Shown here: in pieces, positions 17,057 to 25,373 of the stretch | How the letters are laid out: each line of letters opens with the position of its first letter | How positions within the stretch are numbered: the stretch's first letter is position 1 | NCBI GenBank assembly: GCA_038214295.1 | Contig: JBBQSA010000008.1 | Span: 1-64,000, forward strand | DNA from: SHZI01 sp038214295 | GTDB taxonomy: Bacteria; Pseudomonadota; Gammaproteobacteria; Steroidobacterales; GCA-2729495 | Direction of reading: 5' to 3' | DNA: 64,000 nucleotides | Position numbers and translations under genes: made by a program | Notes under the pieces: generated by a model | Database searches by the model: none | What the model was told of the DNA's origin: nothing | What the model saw: only the letters and a program-made list of their open reading frames with translations

Positions 17057-17986
17057 TCAGGAAGTGGCCGCCGCGGGGGTCCGGGCACCGGCCAGCAGGG
17101 GAAAGCCGAGGGCGGCCCGGCTGTCGTAGTACGCCTGGGCCACCGACCGGGCCATCTCGCGGACCCGCAGGATGTAGCGCTGCCGCTCACTGACCGAGAT
17201 CGCCCGGCGGGCGTCGAGCAGGTTGAAGGTGTGGGAGGCTTCGAGGACCTGCTCGTAGGCGGGCAGGGTCAGGCCGGACTCGATCAGGCTCAAGCAGGCT
17301 TTTTCCGCCGCGTCAAAGCGGGGAAACAGCACGCCGGTGTCCGCGGCCTCGAAGTTGTAGCGGGACATCTCGACCTCGTTCTGGTGGAACACGTCCCCGT
17401 AGGTGACGCGGCCGAGGGGGCCGTCGGTCCAGGTCAGGTCGTAGACGCTGGCGACGCCTTGCAGGTACATCGCGATACGCTCAAGGCCGTAGGTGATCTC
17501 GCCAGTCACAGGCCGGCAGTCCAGTCCGCCCACCTGCTGGAAGTAGGTGAACTGGGTAACTTCCATGCCGTTCAGCCAGACTTCCCAGCCGAGACCCCAG
17601 GCGCCCAGCGTGGGCGACTCCCAATTGTCCTCGACGAAGCGGATGTCGTGCACGAGCGGATCGATGTCCAGCGCCCGGAGCGAATCCAGGTAGAGCTGCT
17701 GGATTTCCAGCGGCGATGGCTTTATCACCACCTGGAACTGGTAGTAGTGCTGCAGCCGGTTGGGATTTTCCCCGTAGCGCCCGTCAGTTGGCCGCCGGCT
17801 CGGTTGCACGTAGGCGGCACTCCAGGACTCCGGCCCGATCGACCGGAGGAACGTGGCCGCGTGGAAAGTGCCGGCACCCATGGGCATGTCGTAAGGCTGC
17901 AGGATCACGCAGCCCTGGTCAGCCCAGTAGCGCTGCAAAGCAAGGATCAGATCCTGAAACGTCCGGGGGCGTCTCGACTGGGTCAA
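17057..17986 (-). CDS. glyQ: Glycyl-tRNA synthetase alpha subunit
   Basis: The catalytic alpha chain that activates glycine. The class II synthetase sequence TFQDLILALQRYWADQGC, QPYDMPMGAGTFHAATFLR and YVQPSRRPTDGRYGENPNR is unmistakable. The open frame extends much further upstream, but family N-termini begin just before TFQ; I therefore chose the TTG at 17986 (309 residues, LTQSRRPRTFQ), with another TTG at 18010 as alternative. It is divergent from glnA across a 298-base regulatory gap. Confidence 0.95.
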   Translation of the reverse strand: MTQSRRPRTFQDLILALQRYWADQGCVILQPYDMPMGAGTFHAATFLRSIGPESWSAAYVQPSRRPTDGRYGENPNRLQHYYQFQVVIKPSPLEIQQLYLDSLRALDIDPLVHDIRFVEDNWESPTLGAWGLGWEVWLNGMEVTQFTYFQQVGGLDCRPVTGEITYGLERIAMYLQGVASVYDLTWTDGPLGRVTYGDVFHQNEVEMSRYNFEAADTGVLFPRFDAAEKACLSLIESGLTLPAYEQVLEASHTFNLLDARRAISVSERQRYILRVREMARSVAQAYYDSRAALGFPLLAGARTPAAATS

Positions 17987-18069
17987 ACGGGGGTACCGCG
18001 GGGCGAGCAAGGCGGCGCAGTATAAGCCCTGCCCTGCCGGACCGTAATGCGTGCGGCCGGACCCCTTGT

Positions 18070-18117
18070 TGCACCAAGTCAGTGCAGATGTTTGGCGTAA
18101 CGCACCGTTCTGATGCA
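18070..18117 (+). promoter_or_regulatory. Two NtrC enhancer sites upstream of glnA
   Basis: Site A, TGCACCAAGTCAGTGCA (18070-18086), and site B, CGCACCGTTCTGATGCA (18101-18117), both resemble the NtrC consensus TGCACC-N5-GGTGCA. Their centres are 31 bases apart, about three helical turns, so dimers would lie on one face of the DNA as in E. coli glnA. They sit roughly 97 and 128 bases upstream of the expected start of the sigma-54 promoter. The rest of this 298-base glyQ-glnA gap shows no gene. Confidence 0.8.
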
Positions 18118-18178
18118 GGCTGGCGGATCCAGCAGATGCTTTGGCCATTATTATCAATGACTTGGCCGATGCTCGCCT

Positions 18179-18195
18179 TTGGCACGCCTGTTGCA
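18179..18195 (+). promoter_or_regulatory. Sigma-54 promoter of glnA
   Basis: TTGGCACGCCTGTTGCA matches the RpoN -24/-12 consensus (TTGGCACG-N4-TTGCA) at every defined position, with GG at 18181-18182 and GC at 18193-18194. It lies about 90 bases before the glnA ATG. Together with the upstream NtrC sites and the downstream ntrBC genes it forms a complete nitrogen-control circuit. Confidence 0.92.
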
Positions 18196-18284
18196 ATAGG
18201 ATAGGGCGCTGCCGCGCCCGACCAGAACCACGAAGCCCCGCCCGGCAGCCACCCCGTTTTCGCACTTATTGCCAAGGAGTCGCC

Positions 18285-19697
18285 ATGTCCACGCCTGCCA
18301 ATGCCCTGACGTTCCTCAAGGAGAAAGAGGCCAAGTTCGTCGATCTGCGCTTCACCGACACCCGCGGCAAAGAGCAGCATCTGACTATTCCCGCCCACAC
18401 CGTCGACGCCAGCTTCTTCGAAGACGGCAAGATGTTTGACGGCTCCTCGATCGCCGGCTGGAAGGGCATCCAGGAATCCGACATGGTCCTTATGCCGGAC
18501 GCTGCCAGCGTCGTCGTCGACCCCTTCATGGAAGACACCACCGTGAATATCCGGTGCGATGTCTACGAGCCATCCACGATGCAGGGCTACAACCGCTGTC
18601 CGCGGATGACGGCGCGCCGCGCCGAGGCCTACCTGAAGTCCACGGGTGTCGCCGACCAGGCATTCTTCGGCCCGGAAAACGAATTCTTCATCTTCGACGA
18701 CGTGCGCTACGGCTCCGACGTCAGCGGCTCCTTCTACCAGATCGACTCGGAAGAAGGCGCGTGGAACTCCCGCAAGGTCTACGAGCACGGCAACACGGGT
18801 CACAGACCGGGCATCAAGGGTGGCTACTTTCCGGTGCCGCCGGTCGATGCCCTGCACGACATCCGCTCCCAGATGTGCCTGACTCTCGAGGAGATGGGCC
18901 TCGGCGTCGAAGTCCACCACCACGAAGTTGCCACGGCTGGCCAGTGCGAGATCGGTGTGAAGTTCGGCAGCCTGACGCAGAAGGGCGACGAGGTGCAGAT
19001 CCTGAAGTACGTGGTGCAGAACGTTGCCCACGCCTACGGCAAGACCGCCACCTTCATGCCAAAGCCCCTCGTGGGCGATAACGGCAGCGGCATGCACGTG
19101 CACCAGTCCCTGGCAAAGGGCGGCAAGAACCTCTTCACCGGCGACCTGTACGGTGGCCTGTCCCAGACGGCCATGTACTACATCGGCGGCATCATGAAGC
19201 ACGCCCGGGCCATCAACGCGCTGACCAACCCCAGCACCAACAGCTACAAGCGGCTGGTGCCCGGCTTCGAGGCGCCCGTGATGCTGGCCTATTCGGCCCG
19301 CAACCGCTCCGCGTCGATCCGCATCCCGTTCATTGCGAATCCCAAGGGCCGCCGCATCGAGGTGCGCTTCCCGGACAGCATGGCAAATCCCTATTTCGCC
19401 TTTGCCGCGATGATGATGGCGGGCCTCGACGGCATCCTGAACAAGATCAACCCGGGCGAGGCGATGGACAAGGACCTCTACGACCTCGAGCCGGAAGAGG
19501 ACGCGAAGATTCCGAAGGTCTGCTTCTCGCTCGAGCAGGCACTCGAGTCCCTGGACAAGGACCGTGACTTCCTGAAGGCCGGCAATGTCTTCAGCGACGA
19601 CCTGATCGACGCCTACATCGCGTTGAAGATGGCTGAGGTCACCCGTGTCCGCATGGCGGCCCACCCTCTTGAGTTCGAGTTGTATTACAGCCTTTGA
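18285..19697 (+). CDS. glnA: Glutamine synthetase type I
   Basis: Condenses glutamate and ammonia to glutamine with ATP, the main ammonia-assimilation step. The 470-residue length matches the GSI-beta family. Signatures include FDGSSIAGWKGI, GPENEFFIFDD, HHHEVATAGQCEIGVKF, NGSGMHVHQSLAK and NRSASIRIP. Near the C-terminus MDKDLYDLEPEE carries the tyrosine that GlnE adenylylates. The ATG at 18285 has a strong AAGGAG six bases upstream; the longer open frame is not coding. Transcription is expected from the sigma-54/NtrC promoter just upstream. Confidence 0.99.
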   Translation: MSTPANALTFLKEKEAKFVDLRFTDTRGKEQHLTIPAHTVDASFFEDGKMFDGSSIAGWKGIQESDMVLMPDAASVVVDPFMEDTTVNIRCDVYEPSTMQGYNRCPRMTARRAEAYLKSTGVADQAFFGPENEFFIFDDVRYGSDVSGSFYQIDSEEGAWNSRKVYEHGNTGHRPGIKGGYFPVPPVDALHDIRSQMCLTLEEMGLGVEVHHHEVATAGQCEIGVKFGSLTQKGDEVQILKYVVQNVAHAYGKTATFMPKPLVGDNGSGMHVHQSLAKGGKNLFTGDLYGGLSQTAMYYIGGIMKHARAINALTNPSTNSYKRLVPGFEAPVMLAYSARNRSASIRIPFIANPKGRRIEVRFPDSMANPYFAFAAMMMAGLDGILNKINPGEAMDKDLYDLEPEEDAKIPKVCFSLEQALESLDKDRDFLKAGNVFSDDLIDAYIALKMAEVTRVRMAAHPLEFELYYSL

Positions 19698-19714
19698 CAT
19701 AGCGAGATTCGGCG

Positions 19715-19749
19715 GCGCCCGGTACGCCCCCAAAGGGTGTACCGGGCGC
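19715..19749. terminator. Stem-loop after glnA
   Basis: GCGCCCGGTAC pairs with GTACCGGGCGC around GCCCCCAAAGGGT, extending to a 15-bp stem with one G-T pair. It starts 18 bases after the glnA stop. No T tract follows, so it may be a weak terminator or an RNA processing/stability element separating the abundant glnA message from the DUF4124-ntrBC genes. Confidence 0.55.
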
Positions 19750-19784
19750 TGGTTGCCCCCAGGCCGGGGGCGTATGCTTCGCGC

Positions 19785-20321
19785 ATGTACGCCCTGCTCG
19801 CCATTCTTGCCCTCGCCCTGGGTTCTGCCGATGTTTATCGCTGGACCGATGCTGACGGCCAAACGCATTACACGGATCGACCCCAACCCGGTGCTGAGCG
19901 GATCACGATTACCGTCAGCCCGCCGGCCAGCGGCGCCGCAACCGGCGCCGCTCAGGGCGCCAGCCCGCGGGACGACTCGGAGCCGGACGCAGCGGCAACT
20001 CCGGTGGGCTACCGCTCGCTGACCATCACCAGCCCGGCGCAGGAACAGGTACTTTGGAATATCGAGGGCCAACTGGGCGTCGCAGCGGCAGTACAGCCGG
20101 GACTGCAGGCGGACCACGCCCTTCGGTTTTACCTGGATGGCCGGATGGAACAGGCGGCCCCGGGGGCCAGCGAGACACGATTCACGGGGGTGTTCCGCGG
20201 CGAGCACAGCCTGCGGGTGGAAGTGGTGGACGGCACGGGCAGGACCCTGGTCTCGAGCCCGGAGACCCGCTTCTTCGTGCGCCAGACATCGCTGCTCAAT
20301 CCGACGCCGACCGTCCCCTAG
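19785..20321 (+). CDS. DUF4124 domain protein, exported
   Basis: A 178-residue protein starting at ATG 19785 with a signal peptide (MYALLAILALALGSADVY) that runs into the DUF4124 motif VYRWTDADGQTHYTDRPQP. A low-complexity linker rich in Ala, Gly and Thr follows, then a beta-rich C-terminal half (SLTITSPAQEQVLWN, RFYLDGR, FRGEHSLRVEVVDGTG) that looks immunoglobulin-like. The function of DUF4124 proteins is unknown; location is inferred periplasmic. It lies between glnA and ntrB, a position repeated in many gammaproteobacterial genomes as I recall, but no nitrogen role can be read from the sequence. Confidence 0.85.
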   Translation: MYALLAILALALGSADVYRWTDADGQTHYTDRPQPGAERITITVSPPASGAATGAAQGASPRDDSEPDAAATPVGYRSLTITSPAQEQVLWNIEGQLGVAAAVQPGLQADHALRFYLDGRMEQAAPGASETRFTGVFRGEHSLRVEVVDGTGRTLVSSPETRFFVRQTSLLNPTPTVP

Positions 20322-20365
20322 CTGAAGGCCCTGCGGGGTCAGGCCCCGCGCCCCAGCCCGCCGAT

Positions 20366-21415
20366 ATTCTCGGCAGTCTCGCCACCGCCGTCCTCATTGT
20401 CGAACCCGACGGCACCATCGTTTACCTGAATGCGGGGGCCGAGGACCTTCTCGGCGTCAGTGGGCGGCACAGCCTTGGTCGCACGCTGCAGACCCTGCTG
20501 CCCAGCCTGCGCAGTCTGGGAGACCTGTTCCGGCGCGCCGCGGCCGAGGGGGAGATCTTCGGCCAGCTCGTCAGCCTCACCGCCCACAAGAGCGATACGA
20601 CCATCGAGGTGGCCTGTCACATTTCCCCCGCCCGCGGTCCCGACCGGCGCGTGCTCGTCGAATTGTCCGATGCCACCCAGTGGCGGCAGATCGACCGGGA
20701 GCACGCGCTGATCAGCCAGCGGGATGCCAGCCGGCGAATGATCCGCCAGCTGGCCCACGAGATCCGCAATCCGCTGGGCGGCCTGCGGGGCGCGGCCCAG
20801 TTACTTGAGCGCGAGCTGCCGACGCCGGAATTGCGCGAGTTCACGCGCATCATCATTGGCGAGGCCGACCGCCTCACGGCCCTGACGGACAGCCTGCTCG
20901 GCCCGGTCCGCCGCCCGCAGCGGCAGACCGTCAATGTGCATGAAGTGCTCGAGCGGGTCGTGGCACTGATCGCGAGCGAGCGGCGCGACGCTGTCCAGGT
21001 GTTCCGGGACTACGATCCCAGCCTGCCACCCCTGTCCGCTGATCCCGACCAGCTCATCCAGGCGCTGCTGAACATTGCCCGGAACGCGCTGCAGTCGGTG
21101 GGTGCGGACGGGCACGTCCTGTTCCGCACACGGGCGCTCACCAACTACCCCATCGGCGCCGTCCGGCACAAGCTCGTGGTCTCCATCGAGATCGAGGACA
21201 GCGGGCCCGGCGTCCCGACGGACCTGGCCGAGTCCATCTTCTACCCGCTGGTCACCGGTCGCACCGACGGTACCGGCCTCGGGCTGCCCATCTCCCAGGA
21301 CCTCGTGAGCCGGCACGGTGGCCTGATCGAGTACCAGTCCCGGCCCGGCAAGACCGTCTTCATGGTGCGGCTGCCGCTCGGCACCGTCCCGGCGAAGGCA
21401 CCCGGACCGGCATGA
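20366..21415 (+). CDS. glnL: Nitrogen regulation sensor kinase NtrB
   Basis: Phosphorylates and dephosphorylates NtrC according to PII status. A PAS domain (ILGSLATAVLIVEPDG, YLNAGAEDLLG) is followed by the H box RQLAHEIRNPLGGLRGAAQL with the phospho-accepting His, then the HATPase domain with NIARNALQSVG, DSGPGVP and GTGLGLPISQDLV. The frame is open from 20054 but that part is antiparallel to nothing and merely shadows the DUF4124 gene. No in-frame ATG, GTG or TTG occurs between 20057 and the PAS domain; I placed the start at an ATT (20366), giving 349 residues as in E. coli, but this start is tentative. It overlaps ntrC by four bases. Confidence 0.9.
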   Translation: MLGSLATAVLIVEPDGTIVYLNAGAEDLLGVSGRHSLGRTLQTLLPSLRSLGDLFRRAAAEGEIFGQLVSLTAHKSDTTIEVACHISPARGPDRRVLVELSDATQWRQIDREHALISQRDASRRMIRQLAHEIRNPLGGLRGAAQLLERELPTPELREFTRIIIGEADRLTALTDSLLGPVRRPQRQTVNVHEVLERVVALIASERRDAVQVFRDYDPSLPPLSADPDQLIQALLNIARNALQSVGADGHVLFRTRALTNYPIGAVRHKLVVSIEIEDSGPGVPTDLAESIFYPLVTGRTDGTGLGLPISQDLVSRHGGLIEYQSRPGKTVFMVRLPLGTVPAKAPGPA

Positions 21416-22815
21416 ACGGCCGCGAACTTTCCGTCTGGGTCGTGGACGACGATGCCTCGGTGCGTTGGGTGCTCGACCGGGCCCTGAACAACGAGGGCAT
21501 GAACACCCGCACCTTCGAGTCCGCCGACAACCTCTTCGAGGCCCTGCGCGACGAGCAGCCGGACGTGCTGATCACGGACGTGCGGATGCCGGGCACCGAC
21601 GGCATGGAGGCCATGCGCCGTCTCGTCGACGACGGCTACTCCTTCCCGGTGATCGTGATCACGGCCCACGCGGACCTGGACAGCGCCGTCGCCGCCTACC
21701 AGGGCGGCGCCTTCGAGTACCTGCCCAAGCCCTTCGACGTGGATGACGCCGTTGCCCTCGTGCGCCGCGCGGGGCGCTTTGGTCCCCGGATCAGCGGCGG
21801 CCAGGTGGAACCCGAGCGGCCGGTGCCGACAATGATCGGGCGGGCGCCCGCGATGCAGGAGGTATTCCGCACGATCGGCCGTCTGTCCCGCTCCAGCATG
21901 ACCGTCCTGATCACGGGTGAGTCCGGCACCGGCAAGGAGCTGGTGTCCCGCGCACTCCACGAGCACAGTCCCCGCGCGGCCGAGCCGTTCATCGCCTTGA
22001 ACACCACTGCCATCGCCTCCGAGCTGCTGGAGTCCGAGCTTTTCGGCCACGAGCGGGGCGCCTTCACCGGCGCCGACAGCCGCCGCATCGGGCGCTTCGA
22101 GCAGGCCGATGGCGGCACCCTGTTCCTGGACGAAATCGGCGACATGTCGACGGCGCTCCAGACCCGGCTGCTGCGCGTCCTGGCCGAAGGGGAGTTCTAC
22201 CGGGTCGGCGGGCAGGTGCCGATCCGGGTGGATGTCCGGGTTATCGCTGCCACCAACCAGGAACTGACCAGCGCGGTGCAGGCCGGCACCTTTCGCGAGG
22301 ACCTGTTTCACCGGCTCAATGTCATTCACATAGTCACCCCGGCCCTCCGGGACCGGCGCGAGGACATCCCGCTCCTGCTGGACTTCTACCTGCGGGAGGC
22401 GGCCCGGGAACTTGGCACGCCGCCGAAGCGGCTGGCGACCGAGGCACGTAACCTGCTCGTCAGCTTCGACTGGCCGGGCAATGTGCGCCAGCTGGTGAAT
22501 GCGTGCCGGCGGCTGACGGTCACCGCCCCCGGCGCGGAGATCCGTCCGGAGGACATCCCGGACGAACTCGGCGGCCAGGCTGGTAGTCGTCCCGGTACCG
22601 CGGATTGGGCGCTCCGGCTGGCCCGCTGGGCGGAGGGCGTCCTGAAGGACAGCGAGGCGAAACCCCTGCTCGATACTGCGCTCCCGGAGTTCGAGCGGAC
22701 CCTGATTCGGACGGCGCTCGCGCATGCCCGGGGCCATCGCCAGGACGCCGCCAAGCTACTCGGCTGGGGCCGAAACACCCTTGCTCGGAAAATCCGGGAG
22801 CTGGGGCTGGAGTAG
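21412..22815 (+). CDS. glnG: Nitrogen regulation response regulator NtrC
   Basis: A sigma-54 activator of 467 residues. The receiver domain shows VVDDDAS and ITDVRMPGTDG with phospho-acceptor Asp56. The AAA+ domain has Walker A GESGTGKE, the sigma-54 contact loop GAFTGA, LFLDEIGDM and the arginine finger region FREDLFHRLNV. The Fis-type HTH at the C-terminus reads GHRQDAAKLLGWGRNTLARKI. ATGA overlap with ntrB indicates translational coupling. Its targets here are the enhancer sites upstream of glnA. Confidence 0.97.
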   Translation: MNGRELSVWVVDDDASVRWVLDRALNNEGMNTRTFESADNLFEALRDEQPDVLITDVRMPGTDGMEAMRRLVDDGYSFPVIVITAHADLDSAVAAYQGGAFEYLPKPFDVDDAVALVRRAGRFGPRISGGQVEPERPVPTMIGRAPAMQEVFRTIGRLSRSSMTVLITGESGTGKELVSRALHEHSPRAAEPFIALNTTAIASELLESELFGHERGAFTGADSRRIGRFEQADGGTLFLDEIGDMSTALQTRLLRVLAEGEFYRVGGQVPIRVDVRVIAATNQELTSAVQAGTFREDLFHRLNVIHIVTPALRDRREDIPLLLDFYLREAARELGTPPKRLATEARNLLVSFDWPGNVRQLVNACRRLTVTAPGAEIRPEDIPDELGGQAGSRPGTADWALRLARWAEGVLKDSEAKPLLDTALPEFERTLIRTALAHARGHRQDAAKLLGWGRNTLARKIRELGLE

Positions 22816-22827
22816 GGCTATCCGCCT

Positions 22828-22890
22828 GTTTTTATTGGCTGATTTTGTATAGACAGTAACTATCAGTCTATCGACAGTAGAGTAGACAGT
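22828..22890. repeat. AT-rich spacer with repeated GACAGT units after ntrC
   Basis: The 74-base gap between convergent ntrC and pyrD is much more AT-rich than its surroundings. It contains three GACAGT units (22852-22857, 22873-22878, 22885-22890), two of them as TAGACAGT, interleaved with CAGTCTATCGAC so that the units can partly pair with AGTCTA. It could be a weak bidirectional terminator or a remnant of a small repeat; no gene fits. Confidence 0.4.
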
Positions 22891-23882
22891 CAGCCCGCTG
22901 CCGCTTCCTGCAGGGGCTTCCCGGCCGCCTCGCCGGTGGCCAGCGTACCCACCAGCGCGCTCACCGACCCGAGGCCCTGGCGCCGGAGATAGTCCGCGAT
23001 GCCGGCGTTGATCCGGCCGCAGACCAGCGGGTCGTAGAACAGACCGGTACCGACACCGACGGCCGAGGCGCCGGCGATCAGGAACTCCAGGGCATCGGTC
23101 GCGGTGGTGATCCCCCCCTGGCCGATGATCGGCACCTTGTGGGGGCCCGCCTCCTGGTAGACCTGCCAGGTCTTCAGCAGGGCAATGGGCTTGATGGCCG
23201 GTCCCGACAGCCCGCCCTGGACGTTGGCCAGCACCGGCCGGCGCTTCTCCACGTCCACGGCCATGCCCATCAGGGTGTTGATCACCGCAAAGGCGTCCGT
23301 ACCGGCCTCGATGCAGCGGCGGGCGTTTTCCCGGATGTCGGTCTGGTTGGGCGACAGCTTGGTGATAAGCGGCTTCTTCGTGGCCTTCCGGCAGGCCGCC
23401 ACCACCCGCGCCGAGACCTCCGGGTAGTTCCCGAAGGCCACCCCGCCTTCCTTCACGTTCGGGCAACTGATGTTGATCTCGATCGCATCGATCGGGGAGT
23501 TGTCGAAGCGCCGGCAGACCTCCACGTACTCCTCAATGGTCGAGCCGCAGGCATTGGCGATGAAGCGGGTCTCGCCGAAGTCCAGCCCTGGGAGAATCTG
23601 ATTGACGACCGTATCGACGCCGGGATTCTGCAGGCCAATAGCATTGAGCATGCCCATCGGGGTCTCGGCAATCCGGTGGGGCTCGTTGCCCAGCCGCGCC
23701 TCAAGGGTCGTGCCCTTCAGCACGATGGCGCCGACGTCCCGGTTCGAGAAGCCGGCCACCCGTGTGTATTCTTCGCCGAAGCCAACGCACCCGGACAGCA
23801 GAACGATCGGGGATGCGAAGGGCAGCCCGCAGAATGTGCTGGCGAGCAGCGCGGCGTCGGCTGGAGAGACGGCTTTGTTCAA
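22890..23882 (-). CDS. pyrD: Dihydroorotate dehydrogenase, class 1B type catalytic subunit
   Basis: Oxidises dihydroorotate to orotate in pyrimidine synthesis using FMN. Signatures are INISCPNVKEGG (catalytic Cys loop), LITKLSPNQTDI, INTLMGMAVDVEKRRP, GGLSGPAIKPIAL and the FMN phosphate site IIGQGGITTATDALEFLIAGA. These are characteristic of class 1B PyrDB/PreA-like enzymes rather than the membrane class 2 PyrD usual in gammaproteobacteria. No pyrK partner is adjacent. The start is uncertain: I used the TTG at 23882, where its 5' end overlaps the divergent trmL start by eight bases; longer starts would run antisense into trmL. Confidence 0.88.
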   Translation of the reverse strand: MNKAVSPADAALLASTFCGLPFASPIVLLSGCVGFGEEYTRVAGFSNRDVGAIVLKGTTLEARLGNEPHRIAETPMGMLNAIGLQNPGVDTVVNQILPGLDFGETRFIANACGSTIEEYVEVCRRFDNSPIDAIEINISCPNVKEGGVAFGNYPEVSARVVAACRKATKKPLITKLSPNQTDIRENARRCIEAGTDAFAVINTLMGMAVDVEKRRPVLANVQGGLSGPAIKPIALLKTWQVYQEAGPHKVPIIGQGGITTATDALEFLIAGASAVGVGTGLFYDPLVCGRINAGIADYLRRQGLGSVSALVGTLATGEAAGKPLQEAAAG

Positions 23883-24330
23883 TCTGATTCTGTTTCGTCC
23901 GGAGATCCCTCCGAACACGGGCAATATCATACGCCTGTGCGCCAATACGGGGACGGCGCTCCACCTCGTCAAACCGCTGGGTTTCAGCCTGGAAGACGCC
24001 CAGCTGCGCCGCGCCGGGCTCGACTACCACGAGTGGGCCCCGGTCCGGCAGCACGACAGCCTGACGCACTGCCTCGAGAGCCTCGGGCCAACACGGCTCT
24101 TCGCCCTGTCTACCCGCGGGCAGCGGGGCCACTCGGAGCCCGCGTTTGCGCCGGGGGACAGTTTCCTGCTCGGCCCCGAGACCAGCGGCCTGCCGCCGGA
24201 GGTGCTGGCGCCGTTCCCCGCGGAGCAGATCCTGCGCATCCCGATGCGGACGGAAGCACGCAGCCTGAACCTGTCGAACGCGGCCGCCGTCGTGATCTAC
24301 GAAGCCTGGCGCCAGCAGGGCTATCGCTAG
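23875..24330 (+). CDS. trmL: tRNA (cytidine/uridine-2'-O-)-methyltransferase TrmL
   Basis: A SPOUT-class methyltransferase that 2'-O-methylates the wobble nucleotide of certain leucine tRNAs. The 151 residues begin LFNLILFRPEIPPNTGNI, the family N-terminus, followed by the SPOUT knot motifs LLGPETSGLPPEVL, LRIPMRTEARSLNLSNAAAV. I chose the TTG at 23875 because family homologues start at that residue and GGAGAG lies just upstream; the upstream extension of the frame is antisense to pyrD. Divergently overlapping with pyrD. Confidence 0.95.
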   Translation: MFNLILFRPEIPPNTGNIIRLCANTGTALHLVKPLGFSLEDAQLRRAGLDYHEWAPVRQHDSLTHCLESLGPTRLFALSTRGQRGHSEPAFAPGDSFLLGPETSGLPPEVLAPFPAEQILRIPMRTEARSLNLSNAAAVVIYEAWRQQGYR

Positions 24331-24341
24331 CGCGGCGCGGA

Positions 24342-25352
24342 TTACTCCGGTTTGAGCGCCCGGGCCATGAGGGCGAGGACGGCGTCCTCGGGCGCCAGAT
24401 TCTCCTCGAGCACCCGGTAGATCTGCTCGCAGATGGGCATTTCCAGGTTCAGCCGCCGGGCCACGGCCCGCACCGCGCCCGCCGCGAACTGGCCCTCGAC
24501 CACCTGGCCGATGTGCCGGGCGGCGTCGGCCGCACTCTCGCCGCGGGCGATGGCGAGGCCGAAACGCCGGTTGCGGGACTGGTCGTCGGTACAGGTCAGC
24601 ACCAGGTCGCCCATGCCGGACAGTCCCATGAAGGTCGCCGGCTTCGCGCCAAGGGCCGTGCCGAGGCGCGTCATCTCGACCAGACCGCGCGTGATCAGGG
24701 CGATCCGGGTGTTGGCGCCGAAGCCGAGGCCGTCGGAGATGCCGGCGCCGATGGCCAGCACGTTCTTCACCGCGCCTCCCACCTCGACGCCGATCATGTC
24801 GTCGGAGGTGTAGGCGCGGAACGTCTTGTCGGAGAGACGGGCTGCAAGCTCCGCCGCGAAGCCCGCGTCATTTGAGGCGACTGTCATGGCGGTCGGCAGG
24901 CCGGCGCCGACCTCCCGGGCGAAGGTGGGCCCGGACAGGACCGCCATGGGAACGCTGCTGCCCAGTTCCTCTGCCGCCACTTCGTGGGGCAGGCGGCCGG
25001 TGCTGTGCTCGAAGCCCTTGGTGGCCCAGGACACCCGCGCGGTGGGCAGCAGGTGGGGCCTGAGCGCCGCGAGCGTGGCCCGGAAGGCGTGGCTCGGGAC
25101 GCAGAGCAGTAGCTGCCGGTGGCCGCCCACGACGCGCCCCAGCTCAGGGTCGGGACGCACGCTGGCCGGGAGCGTGACACCGGGCAGATAGCGCTGGTTG
25201 ATGCGGCTGGCGGCCACTTCCTGCATGGCGCCGGCATCGCGGCCCCAGAGGGTCACCGGTTGGCCGCCGCGGCCGAGCTGCACAGCCAGCGCCGTGCCCC
25301 AGGAACCGGCACCGAGGACGGCGATGGCCTGGGAGTTGTCGCCGGGTGTCAC
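24342..25352 (-). CDS. gpsA: Glycerol-3-phosphate dehydrogenase [NAD(P)+]
   Basis: Reduces dihydroxyacetone phosphate to sn-glycerol 3-phosphate for phospholipid synthesis. The 336-residue protein starts at a GTG with the Rossmann motif AVLGAGSWGTALA, has SWATKGFE, VLSGPTFAREV and the catalytic/substrate-binding GAVKNVLAIGAGISDGLGFG and LSGMGDLVLTC. The order yibN-grxC-secB-gpsA is the same as in E. coli, with gpsA last. It is convergent with trmL. Confidence 0.98.
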   Translation of the reverse strand: MTPGDNSQAIAVLGAGSWGTALAVQLGRGGQPVTLWGRDAGAMQEVAASRINQRYLPGVTLPASVRPDPELGRVVGGHRQLLLCVPSHAFRATLAALRPHLLPTARVSWATKGFEHSTGRLPHEVAAEELGSSVPMAVLSGPTFAREVGAGLPTAMTVASNDAGFAAELAARLSDKTFRAYTSDDMIGVEVGGAVKNVLAIGAGISDGLGFGANTRIALITRGLVEMTRLGTALGAKPATFMGLSGMGDLVLTCTDDQSRNRRFGLAIARGESAADAARHIGQVVEGQFAAGAVRAVARRLNLEMPICEQIYRVLEENLAPEDAVLALMARALKPE

Positions 25353-25373
25353 GTCGTCAACACCCGGTGTTGC

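Noticed and set aside
18285..20207. 762-residue minus-strand frame spanning glnA
   Set aside because: Antisense to certain glnA coding sequence and repetitive in His, Val and Asp as expected of a shadow; no family match.
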